This document shows, one piece after another, positions 48,857-60,016 of a stretch of 64,000 nt of DNA (its first letter is position 1; each line of letters opens with the position of its first letter). Origin of the DNA: Sistotremastrum niveocremeum HHB9708 (taxonomy: Eukaryota > Basidiomycota > Agaricomycetes > Sistotremastrales > Sistotremastraceae); NCBI GenBank assembly GCA_001630475.1, contig KV419394.1, positions 186,001 to 250,000 on the forward strand, given 5' to 3'. A model generated the notes under the pieces. It was not told where the DNA came from. It searched no databases and saw only the letters and a list, made by a program, of their open reading frames with translations. A program made the position numbers and the translations under genes.

Positions 48857-50044
48857 ATGGCGCGTACTTGCGAGGTTTGCGGCGATCCAACGCAGAAGGG
48901 CTGCACAGGTTGCACACGAGTTGCCTACTGTAGCTCAGCGTGCCAGAATGAACATTGGCCGCTTCACGTTGTCCAGTGTGACAACCCCGGCCGTCCGATA
49001 ACCACCGGTGATCATTTCGTCGCCTACCACATGGGAGCCGAGCTCCATTCCCAATCGATGATGGACTATGGATTCCTCAGGATTAACGATCCGATGGAAA
49101 TGCCCCTCCTCATCGACATCTATGTCAAACTCATCTTCGATCTCGGCGTGAGAGGTCCCACTCTGCACAAGTGGCGCACCACGGGCACACTTCATGCAGA
49201 GATTGTCGCAAAATTTGAAGCAGCCAAGATTCTCGCTCCCATGGAGTTTCAGTGGCTCGTCCAGAACCCGCAGATCTTTGTGGCCAAAGCTCCCCCAGGT
49301 CGTCCCACGTTCCTCAAGTCGGTGGACAACGAAGACGCCGAGATGCAACGCAGGACATGGGTACGTGTGGGGGGGTCGGCCACGGATTCCACGGCCGACA
49401 TCACTAGGATTCAAAAGTCCTGGTCCAAAGATAGGAAGATCTGCTTCAAGTTCTTCACGGAAGTGCTAGGAACGGGCATTCCGTCAGAGCGTTCCGCGGA
49501 CTCATGTGTCCCCTTCGCCTGTTGCCTCTATTCAGTCAAATTCCCCGAAACGCTGTGCATTCTATATTACACTCTCATCCAACGATGCAGCTTTGACGAA
49601 TTTTGCGAAGCATACACCACGTCATCTCTTATCGCCCTCATGGATCGGAAGGGCCTCTACCAGGAGCGCAGCGTAATGGGCCCCGACTTCGAAACTGTCT
49701 TATCCCAATCACCTCGCAGGATCTCGAGCGTTTGGTATCTGAGGGCGTATGCCCACTGCCAAGACGCGGTCCCCGATTTACGTCACCTCGTTCCCTACGG
49801 TTTCGGCAACACTCAAGATCTCAAAGAGATGGAACGCCTTCGACTCTTTTATTGCAAACTCTTCAAAGCCGAGCTCATTCCGTCCCTCGAGCTCTTGGAG
49901 GCTGCCAACGGCGGCCGACTCTTTGAGCGTATCATGAAGATACCGAATTTGAACGCCAGCAAATCTGACCGACGCTTCTTGAAGCGTGTCATGGATACGA
50001 AGCAGCCCCGCGCGACAGTCCGCGAGACTACTTACAGGAACTAA
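48857..50044 (+). CDS. MYND-finger protein B
   Basis: Intronless, 395 residues. MYND finger at residues 5-41 with full ligands (CEVCGDPTQKGCTGCTRVAY onward), then DYGFLRIND, LGVRGPTLHKWRTTG and FDEFCEAYTTSSLIALMD. It is most similar to the gene at 51534, its partner in the tandem duplication, and more distant from gene A. The last 100 residues differ from that partner at only about three positions, whereas the first 290 differ far more often. Molecular role unknown. Confidence 0.88.
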   Translation: MARTCEVCGDPTQKGCTGCTRVAYCSSACQNEHWPLHVVQCDNPGRPITTGDHFVAYHMGAELHSQSMMDYGFLRINDPMEMPLLIDIYVKLIFDLGVRGPTLHKWRTTGTLHAEIVAKFEAAKILAPMEFQWLVQNPQIFVAKAPPGRPTFLKSVDNEDAEMQRRTWVRVGGSATDSTADITRIQKSWSKDRKICFKFFTEVLGTGIPSERSADSCVPFACCLYSVKFPETLCILYYTLIQRCSFDEFCEAYTTSSLIALMDRKGLYQERSVMGPDFETVLSQSPRRISSVWYLRAYAHCQDAVPDLRHLVPYGFGNTQDLKEMERLRLFYCKLFKAELIPSLELLEAANGGRLFERIMKIPNLNASKSDRRFLKRVMDTKQPRATVRETTYRN

Positions 50045-50157
50045 GAAGCTGCACCCTACAATACATATGCTGATCTCTCTGGATTCTGCATCCTGTATAC
50101 TGTTGAAATATTTAAATCATGCTGAACAATGACATTGATCTTCTTCAAGAAGCCTAC

Positions 50158-50346
50158 TCAGGTCTTGAGAGATACCGTCGCGGCGAGGTAGTCGGGGGAC
50201 GTGACTCCGCGCCCTGGGTTGTCGCAGTCGACGATGTGAGTGCTCCAATCTTGATTCTGACACTTTTGGCTGCAATAAGCTGATCTGGCGCATCCTGTGC
50301 ATGTCTTCTTTGTCGGGGTAGCACAGACATCGCAAATACGCGTCAT
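50158..50346 (-). pseudogene. Truncated MYND-finger copy (A')
   Basis: An open frame of 62 codons from ATG 50346. It carries a complete MYND finger nearly identical to gene A (MTRICDVCATPTKKTCTGC) and the next 20 residues, then leaves homology at about 50172. The last residues (SLKT) come from the 3' flank of gene B read backwards. It is the cut 5' end of a duplicated gene A, so it lacks the whole helical body. It might still express a bare MYND finger. Confidence 0.8.
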
Positions 50347-52838
50347 AGTTAACGTGAAAGTGTTATGAGGCTCAGCAAAATGCATTAAGGCTAGTCAGCT
50401 CACACTGATAGGATAACATTGGCGATGGAACTAGTGTGGATAGGTGATCGACCAATTGGCCAATTGGTCGACAACGATGTAGCAGTTGGAGGGCTGGTCT
50501 GAATAGATGTCGCCAATGAAAGACCAGATCTGCAGATATTGAAGAATATGAGGATCCGTCAGTATGATGCAGATGATGCAGATTTAAGTGCAGATTTAAT
50601 GTTACTAGATCTATGGGATCACGTCGAAAATTGAGAACGTTGAGCAACGACGTCAATTCCGGCAGCATAGGAGGACCGACACACCTTTATATATAGTAAT
50701 AAATGCAGGATTTTTCAGGAGGCCCTAGGCTCTTTCGTTGAATATACAAGATTTTCTTGTCGCAGTGGCAGTGGTACAGATCCAGACGAGACAGCTTCAG
50801 CGCTAACCCTCGTGTCCCGGACCCTTGTCTGGCATTTCATTTTGGGTCTTTCTCGCATTTCGACGCGGTCCCCAAATGCTTGAAAATGCTCTAGAATGTC
50901 TAGAACACGCTGAAGCATATAGCAATGTGCTTTTCACTGCCTCGGCCTTGACGAAATTCTTACCTTGAGCCACGGGTTTGGTTGCCTTCGCCGTGAATGT
51001 CTTCATCTCTAAAACAGGTCATTTAATTATGGCTGGCCTGCCATTCTTAGGCAGTCTTATAATCTTTTCATTTTCACCATCGACGCTGTCCTGCGCGCAG
51101 GACTGCGAATAGCCGCATTCTCATATAAAGCCATCTTCCACGCGTCTCGCCCGCTTACTTGCTCTCATTACGGCCTATGACTGCTCTCGCCATCGTATTG
51201 GGTGAAATGATTGTGGGATCTCTTCATCTCTTTCCAAGCCGGAGCCGAGTCTGGAGGCCAGAAGCAGACGAGAGGTCAGCTGCAGGGCTTCTCAGGTTCA
51301 ATCCTTCCCACCCCCGACATGATATCGATGCTATCGATCTCGCACCCTTCCCTCATTGTCATTCGCACATCCTTTCAAGTCAAGAGGTTATATACCTCGA
51401 TCTGTCCGTGGGCTTTGATCATCGAAACCCTTGCGGCTGTTTGAAGGTAACGAGATTGACTTGATCATAGTGTGTTGTCTCCTAATTCGAAAACCATTTA
51501 GCACATCAGCGACAGTCTTGCATTTCACCATTAATGGCGCGTAGTTGCGAGGTCTGCGGCGCTCCAACGAAGAAGGCCTGCACAGGTTGCACAAGAGTTG
51601 CGTACTGTAGCTCGGCATGCCAAAAAGGACATTGGCCGCTTCATGTTGTGCAGTGCGACAACCCCGGTCGCCCTATAACCACTGGCGATCATTTCGTTGC
51701 TTACGAAATGGGGGCCGAGCTTCATTCCCAATCGATGATGGACTATGGATTCCTCAGGATTAACAATAATATGGAAATACCCCTCCTCGACGAAATCTAT
51801 GTCAAACTCATCAAGGATCTCGGCGTTAGAGGTCCCACTCTGCACAAGTGGCGCACTACAGGCAGACTTCATGCAGAGATTGTCGCAAAGTTTGAGGCAG
51901 CCAAACTCCTCCACCCCGAGCACTTTCAGTGGCTTGTCCAGAACCCGCAGATCTTTGTAGCCAAAGATCCCCCGGGTCGTCCCCCGTTGCTGAAGTCAGC
52001 GGACGACAAACAGGTCCAGTCGCAACGCAGGACATGGATACATATCGGGGGGTCGGCCGCAGATTCCAACGCCGTTATCGAGAGGGCTTTAAAGTCCTGG
52101 TCCAAAGATAAGAAGCATTGCTTCCAATTTTTTTCGGAAGTGTTGGAAACTGGCATTCCCTCACGACGTTCCGCCTCGTGTGTCACCTTTGCCCTTTGCC
52201 TACACTCGGACATATTTCCCGAGGAGCTGTCCATTCTATACTACACTCTCGTCGAACGATGCACCTTTGACGAATTCTGCGAAGCTTATACCGCATCATC
52301 CCTCAGCGCCCTGATGGATCGAAAGGGCCTCTCCCAGGAGCGCAGAGAAATGGGCTCCGATTTTGAAACCATCTTATCCCAATCACCCCGGAGGATCTCG
52401 AGCGTCTGGTATCTGAGGGCGTATGCGCATTGTCAAGACGCGGTCCCCGATCTGCACCACCTCGTTCCCTACGGTTTCGGCAACACTCAAGATGTTAAAG
52501 AGATGGAACGCCTTCGACTCTTCTATTGCAAACTCTTCAAAGCCGAGTTGATTCCATCCCTCGAGCTCTTGGAGGCTGCCAACGGCGGCCGACTCTTTGA
52601 GCGTATCATGAAGATACCGAATTTGAACGCCAGCAAATCTGACCGACGCTTCTTAAAGCGTGTCATGGATACGAAGCAGCCCCGTGCGACAGTCCGCGAG
52701 ACTACTTACGGGAACTAAGAAGCTCTATCCTAGAATACATATGCTGGACTCTCTGGAATCCGCATTGTGTATACTGTTAGAATCATGCTGAACAATGACA
52801 TTGATCTTCTCCAAGAAGCCTAATCAGGTCTTGAGATA
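50173..52838. repeat. Tandem duplication, copy 2
   Basis: The second 2.7 kb unit holds truncated A', its upstream region and gene B' with its 3' flank. The left border is the junction where the gene B flank (AGGTCTTGAGA) runs into gene A coding sequence (ACCGTCGCGGCGAGG). The right border is where the B' flank continues into unique DNA (TACCTAGGGACC). Confidence 0.75.
51534..52718 (+). CDS. MYND-finger protein B'
   Basis: Intronless, 394 residues, tandem copy of the gene at 48857. The MYND ligands at residues 5-41 are all kept. The N-terminal 290 residues have drifted (SSLSALMD for SSLIALMD, and one residue missing near position 215) while the last 100 are almost unchanged. There are no breaks, so both copies are probably functional. 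Confidence 0.87.
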   Translation: MARSCEVCGAPTKKACTGCTRVAYCSSACQKGHWPLHVVQCDNPGRPITTGDHFVAYEMGAELHSQSMMDYGFLRINNNMEIPLLDEIYVKLIKDLGVRGPTLHKWRTTGRLHAEIVAKFEAAKLLHPEHFQWLVQNPQIFVAKDPPGRPPLLKSADDKQVQSQRRTWIHIGGSAADSNAVIERALKSWSKDKKHCFQFFSEVLETGIPSRRSASCVTFALCLHSDIFPEELSILYYTLVERCTFDEFCEAYTASSLSALMDRKGLSQERREMGSDFETILSQSPRRISSVWYLRAYAHCQDAVPDLHHLVPYGFGNTQDVKEMERLRLFYCKLFKAELIPSLELLEAANGGRLFERIMKIPNLNASKSDRRFLKRVMDTKQPRATVRETTYGN

Positions 52839-53045
52839 CCTAGGGACCTTCAGGGCTGGAACAATGATTATGTGTGATATATTCAGTATAATAGTTTTCG
52901 GTTTTTCTCTAGTCAGGCTCTCGGAAACCATTCATGAGGCTCCGTAACATAGGTCAGAGTGAGGGGGTCCAAAGGCGACGAGTGCCATTTCGAGATATGG
53001 GTGTCACATATGGCAATCAATCTTTCCACAAACTGTAACATGATC

Positions 53046-55675
53046 TCAACAAACGCGAAACATTGACTCGGCAGTCAAACGCACCTGGACATATTCTCTA
53101 GCACACAACCGCGAAGGAATCGAATCTGAACCTCGCCCTGCAAGCGAAGTAAACTCGTTCCTGGCTCTGGTAAAGTATTCTCTGACGACTGGTCGTTCAG
53201 CTGGTTCATCATCCTCCAGGCAAGCAGCTTTCCACTCCTGGAATCCGTCGAAATCTGGGGTTGCGGGATCAGATTGGAGGTCATCGTATGCCGAATCAAA
53301 AGCCCATTTGAAGCGTCGGCGGAAACTGAGGGCCTGCTGCGTGAGGCTAATATGAATCGGTCTTGAGTCGCGGATTAGGATCTATCTCTGGTGAGATCGA
53401 GTTTGAATGAGGGTATACAACTTACTTTGGCAATACCAACAGACATAGCGAATAAGGCGCTGGTATAGATTAATCTAGAACGTAGATAACGTGATGCTTG
53501 GCGGGATGGAGCTATGGACTCGAGTCACGCCGGAGCATTCAAAGATAACATTGAAGAGCATACCGTCATGGGTTTCGTCGAGGAGGGACAAAATGGAGCG
53601 GACGACGCCGAACTGTGCTGACAGCACGCACGACGCGTACCAGTATACGAACGGCAGCTCCTCACGAGAGTACAAATCCATTTCAACACCACAGAATAAG
53701 ACCTCCGTAATCAGCCACAGGCGTTGGTGTTGAATGACCAGTGGTATTCGCGAGAGCATGTCCACCGAGCCTTCTGTCTAAAGGCTCTTCAGGCGGAAGG
53801 ACATCAGTAAGGTACGAATTACATACAGTATCTCCGCCTCTGACAAGGCCCTCGAGTATGAAGTTCGCCCTGTCATACACCTGGTGCCATTCGAGAATAT
53901 CGTTTGAGAATTCTCTTCGTTGTCGACCGCGGTTGTGATAAAAGGCAGCCTGGTACTGGATGACAAGCTACAGGCAACACTGAGAATGGAGAATTAATGA
54001 ACGTGGGAAACTTACCTTGACTATATCTCGCTCCAACTTTTCCGCGATCTGTGTCGTCTGAGGTTGATGTCTCATTTCCACTGCTTGAAATAGCATTCCA
54101 GGTGGCACGCCCGCTAGTTCTAGGAAGAATTGATCGACCACCCACACTAGTGGATGCCGATCAAGTAGGATAGAATCGGTATGGAATAATGACTGTAAGG
54201 TAATCAGCACACGACGAGAATGAATATGAGGGTTTCGACTCACCATGCCCAGAGACCGCAGATAAGCGGTTTTCTTATGCTTGTCTAGCAAAAATCCCGT
54301 CGACCTCAGACTCGATGCAGTCTGCAAAGACAGTCATTATAAGACCTCATGAAGCCACCTCCACATTGCCTACTTGCCAGTCGAGGAGAGTATTCGAGTC
54401 TCTACCAAGAATGAATAACTCTTCTCTTCCTTCGATCAATCCCTGAAGTCCATCCCACACTTCGGGCATCGGCAAAGGTTCCATTGCAGGCAAGGGCAGG
54501 TAAGTGGGAAGTTGTCTGCTGACGTGGATGTCGAAACACAGAGCAGCATGCGATGATGAAGAGATGGTAGGTTGAGGGCCTGTTCTGACGCGATCGAAGA
54601 GTGGTCGGGCCCAGGATATGATTTCCTCCGATTCCATTGTGCCGGTCGAATAAAGATAAACTAAAGCCTAAACGACTGGATTAGCTTTATGCATGAGTAA
54701 ACAAGGAGAAAGTGACCTACGAGCCGTAATTCTAGTCTTGCGAGGAGAGCTTCTTTCCACGGATATTCTACGTCTATATGCAGGATGAGTGCTCTGGGGT
54801 CGTGGGGAGATCTTCCACGCGTACCGATATTATAGCTTTTCAGCCATAGTATTGCATCCTGCATGATGTCCACGACTCGCGCCACCTGCATCGCCTCGCA
54901 TAGAGATACTTCAGCCTTCTCCATATTCCAATCTTCGCCTTGCTACAGAACCAGTCAGCCACTTTCCGTCTCAGAAAATCCATGAGAAGCTCACATCTCT
55001 AACATTCCCTTTCGCCAGTTCTCGCCAGGCCATATCACAACATTTGAGCGTGCCACAGACATAGCTGTACAGGACTTTACTGAGCATCTCTCGTGGTCGG
55101 GAGTCATCATGGGTATCGGGAGTGCGAAGGATGGCATCTCGATGATGAACAAAGAGACACGTATAGACCGTCTGTGCGAGTGCATATCCATTATGCCAAG
55201 TCATCTGGAAGCACATTAGAATTTATCCCCAGCTGATAATTCGAGAGAGCGCACCTCACAGGCCGTCAATCGATCCATGACCCAGCAAAGCTCCTCGGGA
55301 AGAAGATGACGGGTTGGTTCGAATGGCGGACGATCTTTCTGTTCAGCTAGAATGACACCGCTATCCATTCTTGGATCCATGATCTTGATTTCAGAAAAAG
55401 ACGAAGAAACCATTAGATGCCTATGAGCCATGACTATCTCAGCGACACGGAGCCAAAGAAAAGGACCTCGATCGCCCCCATCGACTCGTTCAGTGTGAAG
55501 TCTTCAATGGATATGATGCTGCCCAGGTCCATCTCTAGAACTGAAGGGTGAGCTGACGTTTAGATTATGGATCTGGGCCGCTGTCTCTACCTTGTGTGCC
55601 ACGTTCAAATATCGTTCTGACATCTTGGAAGTCTGACCCGCCAGGAAGAGAGAGAAGTGAATCAAAGTCGCTCAT
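53046..55675 (-). CDS. MAK10: NAA35/MAK10, NatC auxiliary subunit
   Basis: Large auxiliary subunit of the NatC N-terminal acetyltransferase, which acetylates Met-Leu/Ile/Phe/Trp starts and anchors the catalytic subunit to the ribosome. Start 55675 (MSDFDSLLSLPGGSDFQD). After two introns comes the family hallmark IMDPRMDSG. Further exons carry WHNGYALAQTVYTCLF, then WAREL-like helices, PLVWVVDQFFLELAGVPPGM, DMLSRIPLVIQHQRLWLITE and the C-terminal IHISLTQQALSFRRRFKWAF. Numerous introns of about 50 bp. The stop at 53046 is approached by a possible last donor at GTGCGT that can also be read through. Head-to-tail with the Mg transporter. Confidence 0.93.
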
Positions 55676-55872
55676 ACGCGCCGGTCGACGTTAGGACAAG
55701 CACTGAAGGAACAACTTGAAGCGCGATGCCGAACTCGAATGGGCCTGATTTTACGGCAGAGCTCCATAACCGGAAAAGCGCAAATTTGTGAACCCAACGA
55801 GAATCGTATTAGTCTTATCTAAGGTATATAATATAGCATCCATCGTACGAGACCCAGAAGCTTCAACTGGCA

Positions 55873-57760
55873 TCAGCTCCCATGAGCAACCACCTTCCCT
55901 CCAAGAGCCCGGGCGACCTCGAAACTCGCTACTAATAAACATTGACCTATGAGGTCTACTAAAGACGACTGGATGGGAAGGGCATACATATCGGGATCGA
56001 GACCCCTTGCCCAGAGAACATGAGTGAGAAAATTTGCGATGGTCAAAGATGCGATGACCTGTGTAACAACCGTAACATGATAAGCCTCGGTATGACGCAT
56101 ATGAAGAGAGGGACATACAGCAGTACAGAAGAAAACAAGGAAGACAACGACAAATGTAGGATGCAGCTCCAACCAGCCCGAAAAATGCAAGAATGAGAGG
56201 AAGAGAATCTGGATAGGGATAGTGACTGAGAAGAGCACTGATGCTGCAAGGAAAAGTCGTGGATCTTCGTCATCATCGTCAGGGCCTCCCTCAGATGACG
56301 AGTGTAGATATGTAGATATGCGGGAGACGAAGACAGAACCGACCGCGCCCGGAAGCCCTACGCAGAAATTTGAATGAGCACATACGATTATATGACTGAG
56401 AATGCGGCATCTACCTCCAATGACGATGGCCAATAATCCATAGCCCTCATATTTATCCACGAAACTGTCTAGGGCCAAGCCGGAACCAGTAGAAATAATC
56501 ATGGCCAAGAATAATGGTGTCCAACCCAGACCAATGAGGTGTTGCACGAAAGTGTTTTTGCGAGTTAGGAAGAAAGCACCGCCAGCGCCACATAGCAAGA
56601 ATGTCGCCAATAGTGTGGGAAAGATTGTCAAGATCTTTGGTAAGAGCGCAGTTCCCACCAGACCGAGAATGCACAGTGTCAAGAGGTCGCCGAGTGCGGA
56701 TGCGATGGGGGGAGCAATATTGTCTGCAGAAGTAAAATGAATATGGAAGCATATAGAGCTGGTTACTCGACGGACCAGGATTGAGGCGAAATGCGCGACA
56801 GACGACGATCAATGTACACATGAATGAGCCCAGCGTCAGTGCGCTTAAACCCGCTGCGGACATTGAGGTGGCCAAAACCATTACGAATCTGTTATGAGGA
56901 ATTCAGTTAGAGAATCGCCGCATATAGGGCAACATACTCTCTCCAAACCGGAGCCTCGTGGCCTGGGTGCAGTTTTGGCTTTTTGACATGTTTCCGGCGA
57001 TATAATCGCCCAGTATGTTTCTTCTTCTTTTCGTCGTGCGGGGGTTTCAGAGCGGTAGCGAGAGCAAATGATAAGCAAGATGCAAGGGCAGAAACGATGA
57101 GAGCTTGGAGCTGAAGGAGTGAAATATTGCCGGCAAGGAGACCGCGTCTGACTGGACCTGAATCTAATTCACCCATGTTCGCCTAAAAGATATTTAGTCA
57201 ACAGCATCTTGGTGGCCCACTGGTATCTGACGCACTGAGGTCGAAAGACGTGCTGAAAGGTTCATCTCGAGATTTCCTTTCATGTTGTTCAGGACAGGGA
57301 TCAAGATGAATAATTCATCGATCTTTTTCATAACTTCCCATTCCTGTAAGCCGAAGGTAAGAGGCGGTTTGAGGGAATATATGCGATGAAAATTTACAGC
57401 GACGGTCTCGACTAATTCGCCAGTAAAGACGAGGCCGACGGTGCTGAAGGCAAGGGTAGGAAATGTCTACAGAATCATAAGTAGGGTCCGTCAGGGATGG
57501 CGAAGGCGGCATACCTCTACTAACATCTCTTTTATAAAAGCAGCATTGCTCATCCTCTTCTTCTCGAGAGCGCCGTTTCCAACGGCCTCGACGTTGCCAT
57601 CCTGCAGAAGAGCCCGTCGCGAGTCATCCTCGTCGCCGTTCAGGGAGGCGTTGTCAGAGTCGGTGTCGGCGTCGGCGGACGAGGTGGATGGGCGGGGATG
57701 GATGGTGGACATTTCAAAGGAAGAAAGTGGTAAGGGGTCATTGGAAGCAGGACTGGACAT
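55873..57760 (-). CDS. SLC41/MgtE-type magnesium transporter
   Basis: Multi-pass membrane protein of the MgtE/SLC41 family, which moves Mg2+ and related divalent cations. Start 57760; a second ATG at 57712 is possible. The N-terminus is acidic and Ser-rich (TSSADADTDSDNAS). The first MgtE domain has LVPVLNNMKGNLEMNLSARL-type sequence (ILIPVLNNMKGNLEMNLSAR) and NMGELDSG. The second begins after a Lys/His-rich loop (EKKKKHTGRLYRRKHVKK) with FRLNPD and ends in LLVASFEVARALGG. The two repeated domains match animal SLC41 architecture. The introns have GT-AG borders. It shares a 76-bp divergent promoter with the next gene. Confidence 0.92.
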
Positions 57761-57836
57761 TCGCACCAACCGACGATCATCGGGTCACAATTTGGCGTGA
57801 TTTGTTTATTTACCGGCGAACGTTCGTCTTTGCTCC
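57761..57836. promoter_or_regulatory. 76-bp bidirectional promoter
   Basis: The start codons of the Mg transporter (minus) and the gene at 57837 (plus) are only 76 bp apart. If the second transporter ATG is used the gap is 124 bp. The region contains CAATTTGGCG and AT-rich DNA, with no clear TATA box. Confidence 0.55.
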
Positions 57837-58546
57837 ATGTCGGGCCCATCCAATATTGAACCCAATATACAACCAATAAGAAAGCTATCCAAAAGACAAG
57901 AAAGCAGATTGGTAGACTACGTCGAAGACAATCTGCTAGAAATATCCGGGCAATACAAGAAAAGGTCAGCATCACATTGTCTTGCTAATGTCATTCACAC
58001 CCGGTTCCTGATAGGGCCCACGAATCTTCTCGTTTGCGAACTCTGAACGACTATCTGCTCGCTACGAGACCACTCTTATCTGTGATACTCCTCGTGCCAC
58101 CCTTGGGGACGTCTGCGTCGTTACGGACATCTCTACTGCTCCGACTGACGGGCGAAGTCTTGGATGCCATCCCCAACTATCCAATCCAGAGTGACACGCT
58201 AGATGCGCTTTATGGCTGGCTGTCTGACCTCGAGCAAGGGTGGCTCACAGTCTTGCGGTCTCAGCTTTGGGATACAACAGAGCATGCAGGCAAAGACCTG
58301 ATTTTGCCCGAAGATGCGAAGCCACAGGACCTTCCGAGCCTCGTTTCGCAGACAGATCGGACACGTTTGAGGAGCATCCTGATCTTGGGAACTGAAAAGC
58401 TGGAAGACTTTCTCTCCCAGTTGGGTCCGATAGAGGAGATAGAGGATGAGGAGGGCGAAACCCTAGACTCCGTCCTGGAAGACCCTCGTCAGCGGTTCGC
58501 TGACATTTTCGGGCAGATCTTTGCTGAAATGGGAAGCTTCTCGTGA
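57837..58546 (+). CDS. Hypothetical acidic helical protein, two exons
   Basis: Exon 1 57837-57964, a 50-bp GT-AG intron, exon 2 58015-58546; 219 residues in agreeing phase. The N-terminus is charged (IRKLSKRQESRLVDYVEDNL). It then has LLATRPLLSVILLVPPLGTS, ALYGWLSDLEQGWLTVL, a Glu/Asp-rich tail (EEIEDEEGETLD) and FADIFGQIFAEMG. No domain is recognised. It is predicted soluble and helical, with one moderately hydrophobic helix. Confidence 0.7.
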
Positions 58547-58695
58547 TCGAATTGGCTCTCGGATTCTTCGCCATATAATGCAAGACCTCTCACTGGATAT
58601 CATTCACACTCATACATAAAAGGCACGTCGTCCAAAAAAGATAACTACTTTCCACGAAAGTATTACACGAGAGCTCTCTCATCACTCCTTTCCAA

Positions 58696-59970
58696 TCACT
58701 CCGTCATGGAGCCGAACTTCACATCCCAACCGTTCCAGTCCTCCCTACCGCCAATCCCAGACCCCTTAATCACCTCCATACGCCACCTTTCAGTTGTTAT
58801 TGCCCCACAAATAATCGCAGCAGCCTTTGGAGCCCAAGTGTTCGCTATACACTTGAGATCTCCGTATCCGAATGGCATCAGCGAATCGCTCTGCTCTTGA
58901 CTGAGCTTCTGCATGTGCCTCATCGGATCGAACTCCCTCGACAATGGGCCCCATATGGAAGGTGAATGCTGGGCAGCCTCTACATCCGCTGCCTTCACGA
59001 GACGATGTGAGGGATCGGTGCATGAAGCCTTCGACATGCAACTATTCACGTCATCCCTATGAACCGCTCGCGAGATGCGTCTCGTCGGCGGGTAAAGTCG
59101 CAGCACCTCTGTGATCATAGCGTTGGGAGATGGTCTCTCCGCAAGCTGGCCAGTTCTGTTCTCCATATCGAAGTTATAGTCCGTAGGGTCTTCAAAGAAC
59201 GCATCGAAGATGCCCCCATAGGATGGCGCTCGATAGACCTCCAGGATCGTGTGGCCGACGACGCGCCATAACGTCTCATACGCAGGGATAAGGATATTCA
59301 GTGGATTATCCTCCGGACGACCCTCCGTATCCGCCATAGGAATCCATTTCCTCAATCGTTCCATCGTGCCATGTAGCAGTGCTACATGCCTTTCGTCCGA
59401 TTCATGCTTGATCTTGGACTCGCACCAAAGCGTATTTATGCCATCGGTGACGAATTCGACATCATCCAAATCCATCTTATCCGTATCGACGTTCCAGAAC
59501 GCCGACAAGACCGTGCAGAACGTCACGAACCGGACTAGCTCAGCCATCGGAACCCTTGGACGCGTTTCTTTAATGATAAACGCGTCCAGATGGGTGGAAG
59601 CGAGATCGGCGAGACGTTTGAGTCCGTCGTGGTCTTTGTACGGTTGGAGTCGTTCGTGGGCCTCTCGTCGGAAGGACTTTCGAAGATCGATGGAGGGTGA
59701 GGTGAATGTGTTGTGGAGGTTGAACGCTCGGATGAGTCGAGCGTTAGGGATGGATCTTTGGAGAAGACGTTCGTAGAGGGATGTGTGAGGAGGCTGAAGG
59801 AGATTCTGGATGGAGGGAATGGTGTCGAGGATGACTCGCTGGCGAATGGGAGCTGGTTGGCGACGTCGATGTTGGGTGCGTAAGAAAGAGATGATGTAGA
59901 TGAGGATAGGTGAGATGATGAGAAAGAATGCGCTCATTGGTGTCAAGTGGGTGACTTCAGGCCAGAACAT
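58696..59970 (-). CDS. Short intronless cytochrome P450-like protein
   Basis: About 424 residues from ATG 59970; ATG 60048 would add 26 residues but lies upstream of a TATA-like box. A membrane anchor (MSAFFLIISPILIYIISFLR) precedes a basic, Pro-containing linker. Visible P450 signatures are an I-helix-like AYETLWR, the K-helix ExxR (EVLRLYPPTRRISR), a PERF-like REFDPMRH, and the haem loop PFGYGDLKCIA with its Cys. The haem loop lacks the usual Arg two residues before the Cys and the trailing Gly. At 424 residues it is shorter than the usual 480-520. It is probably a divergent fungal P450; substrate unknown. Confidence 0.82.
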   Translation of the reverse strand: MFWPEVTHLTPMSAFFLIISPILIYIISFLRTQHRRRQPAPIRQRVILDTIPSIQNLLQPPHTSLYERLLQRSIPNARLIRAFNLHNTFTSPSIDLRKSFRREAHERLQPYKDHDGLKRLADLASTHLDAFIIKETRPRVPMAELVRFVTFCTVLSAFWNVDTDKMDLDDVEFVTDGINTLWCESKIKHESDERHVALLHGTMERLRKWIPMADTEGRPEDNPLNILIPAYETLWRVVGHTILEVYRAPSYGGIFDAFFEDPTDYNFDMENRTGQLAERPSPNAMITEVLRLYPPTRRISRAVHRDDVNSCMSKASCTDPSHRLVKAADVEAAQHSPSIWGPLSREFDPMRHMQKLSQEQSDSLMPFGYGDLKCIANTWAPKAAAIICGAITTERWRMEVIKGSGIGGREDWNGWDVKFGSMTE

Positions 59971-60006
59971 GATGCTGCCAAATGGTATGGAGACTGTTCT
60001 CTCGTC

Positions 60007-60016
60007 TTTATATATA
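60007..60016 (-). promoter_or_regulatory. TATA-like box of the P450 gene
   Basis: TATATATAAA on the minus strand, about 37 bp upstream of ATG 59970. It lies inside the frame if ATG 60048 were used, which argues for the downstream start. Confidence 0.5.

Larger units (their letters stand above)
47465..50172. repeat. Tandem duplication, copy 1
   Basis: The first 2.7 kb unit holds the 5' end of MYND gene A (minus), the shared upstream region and the whole of MYND gene B (plus) with about 120 bp of its 3' flank. It is in direct orientation with copy 2. Coding parts are similar throughout, and the noncoding parts also align (for example TGCTGAACAATGACATTGAT after both plus-strand genes). Confidence 0.75.
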
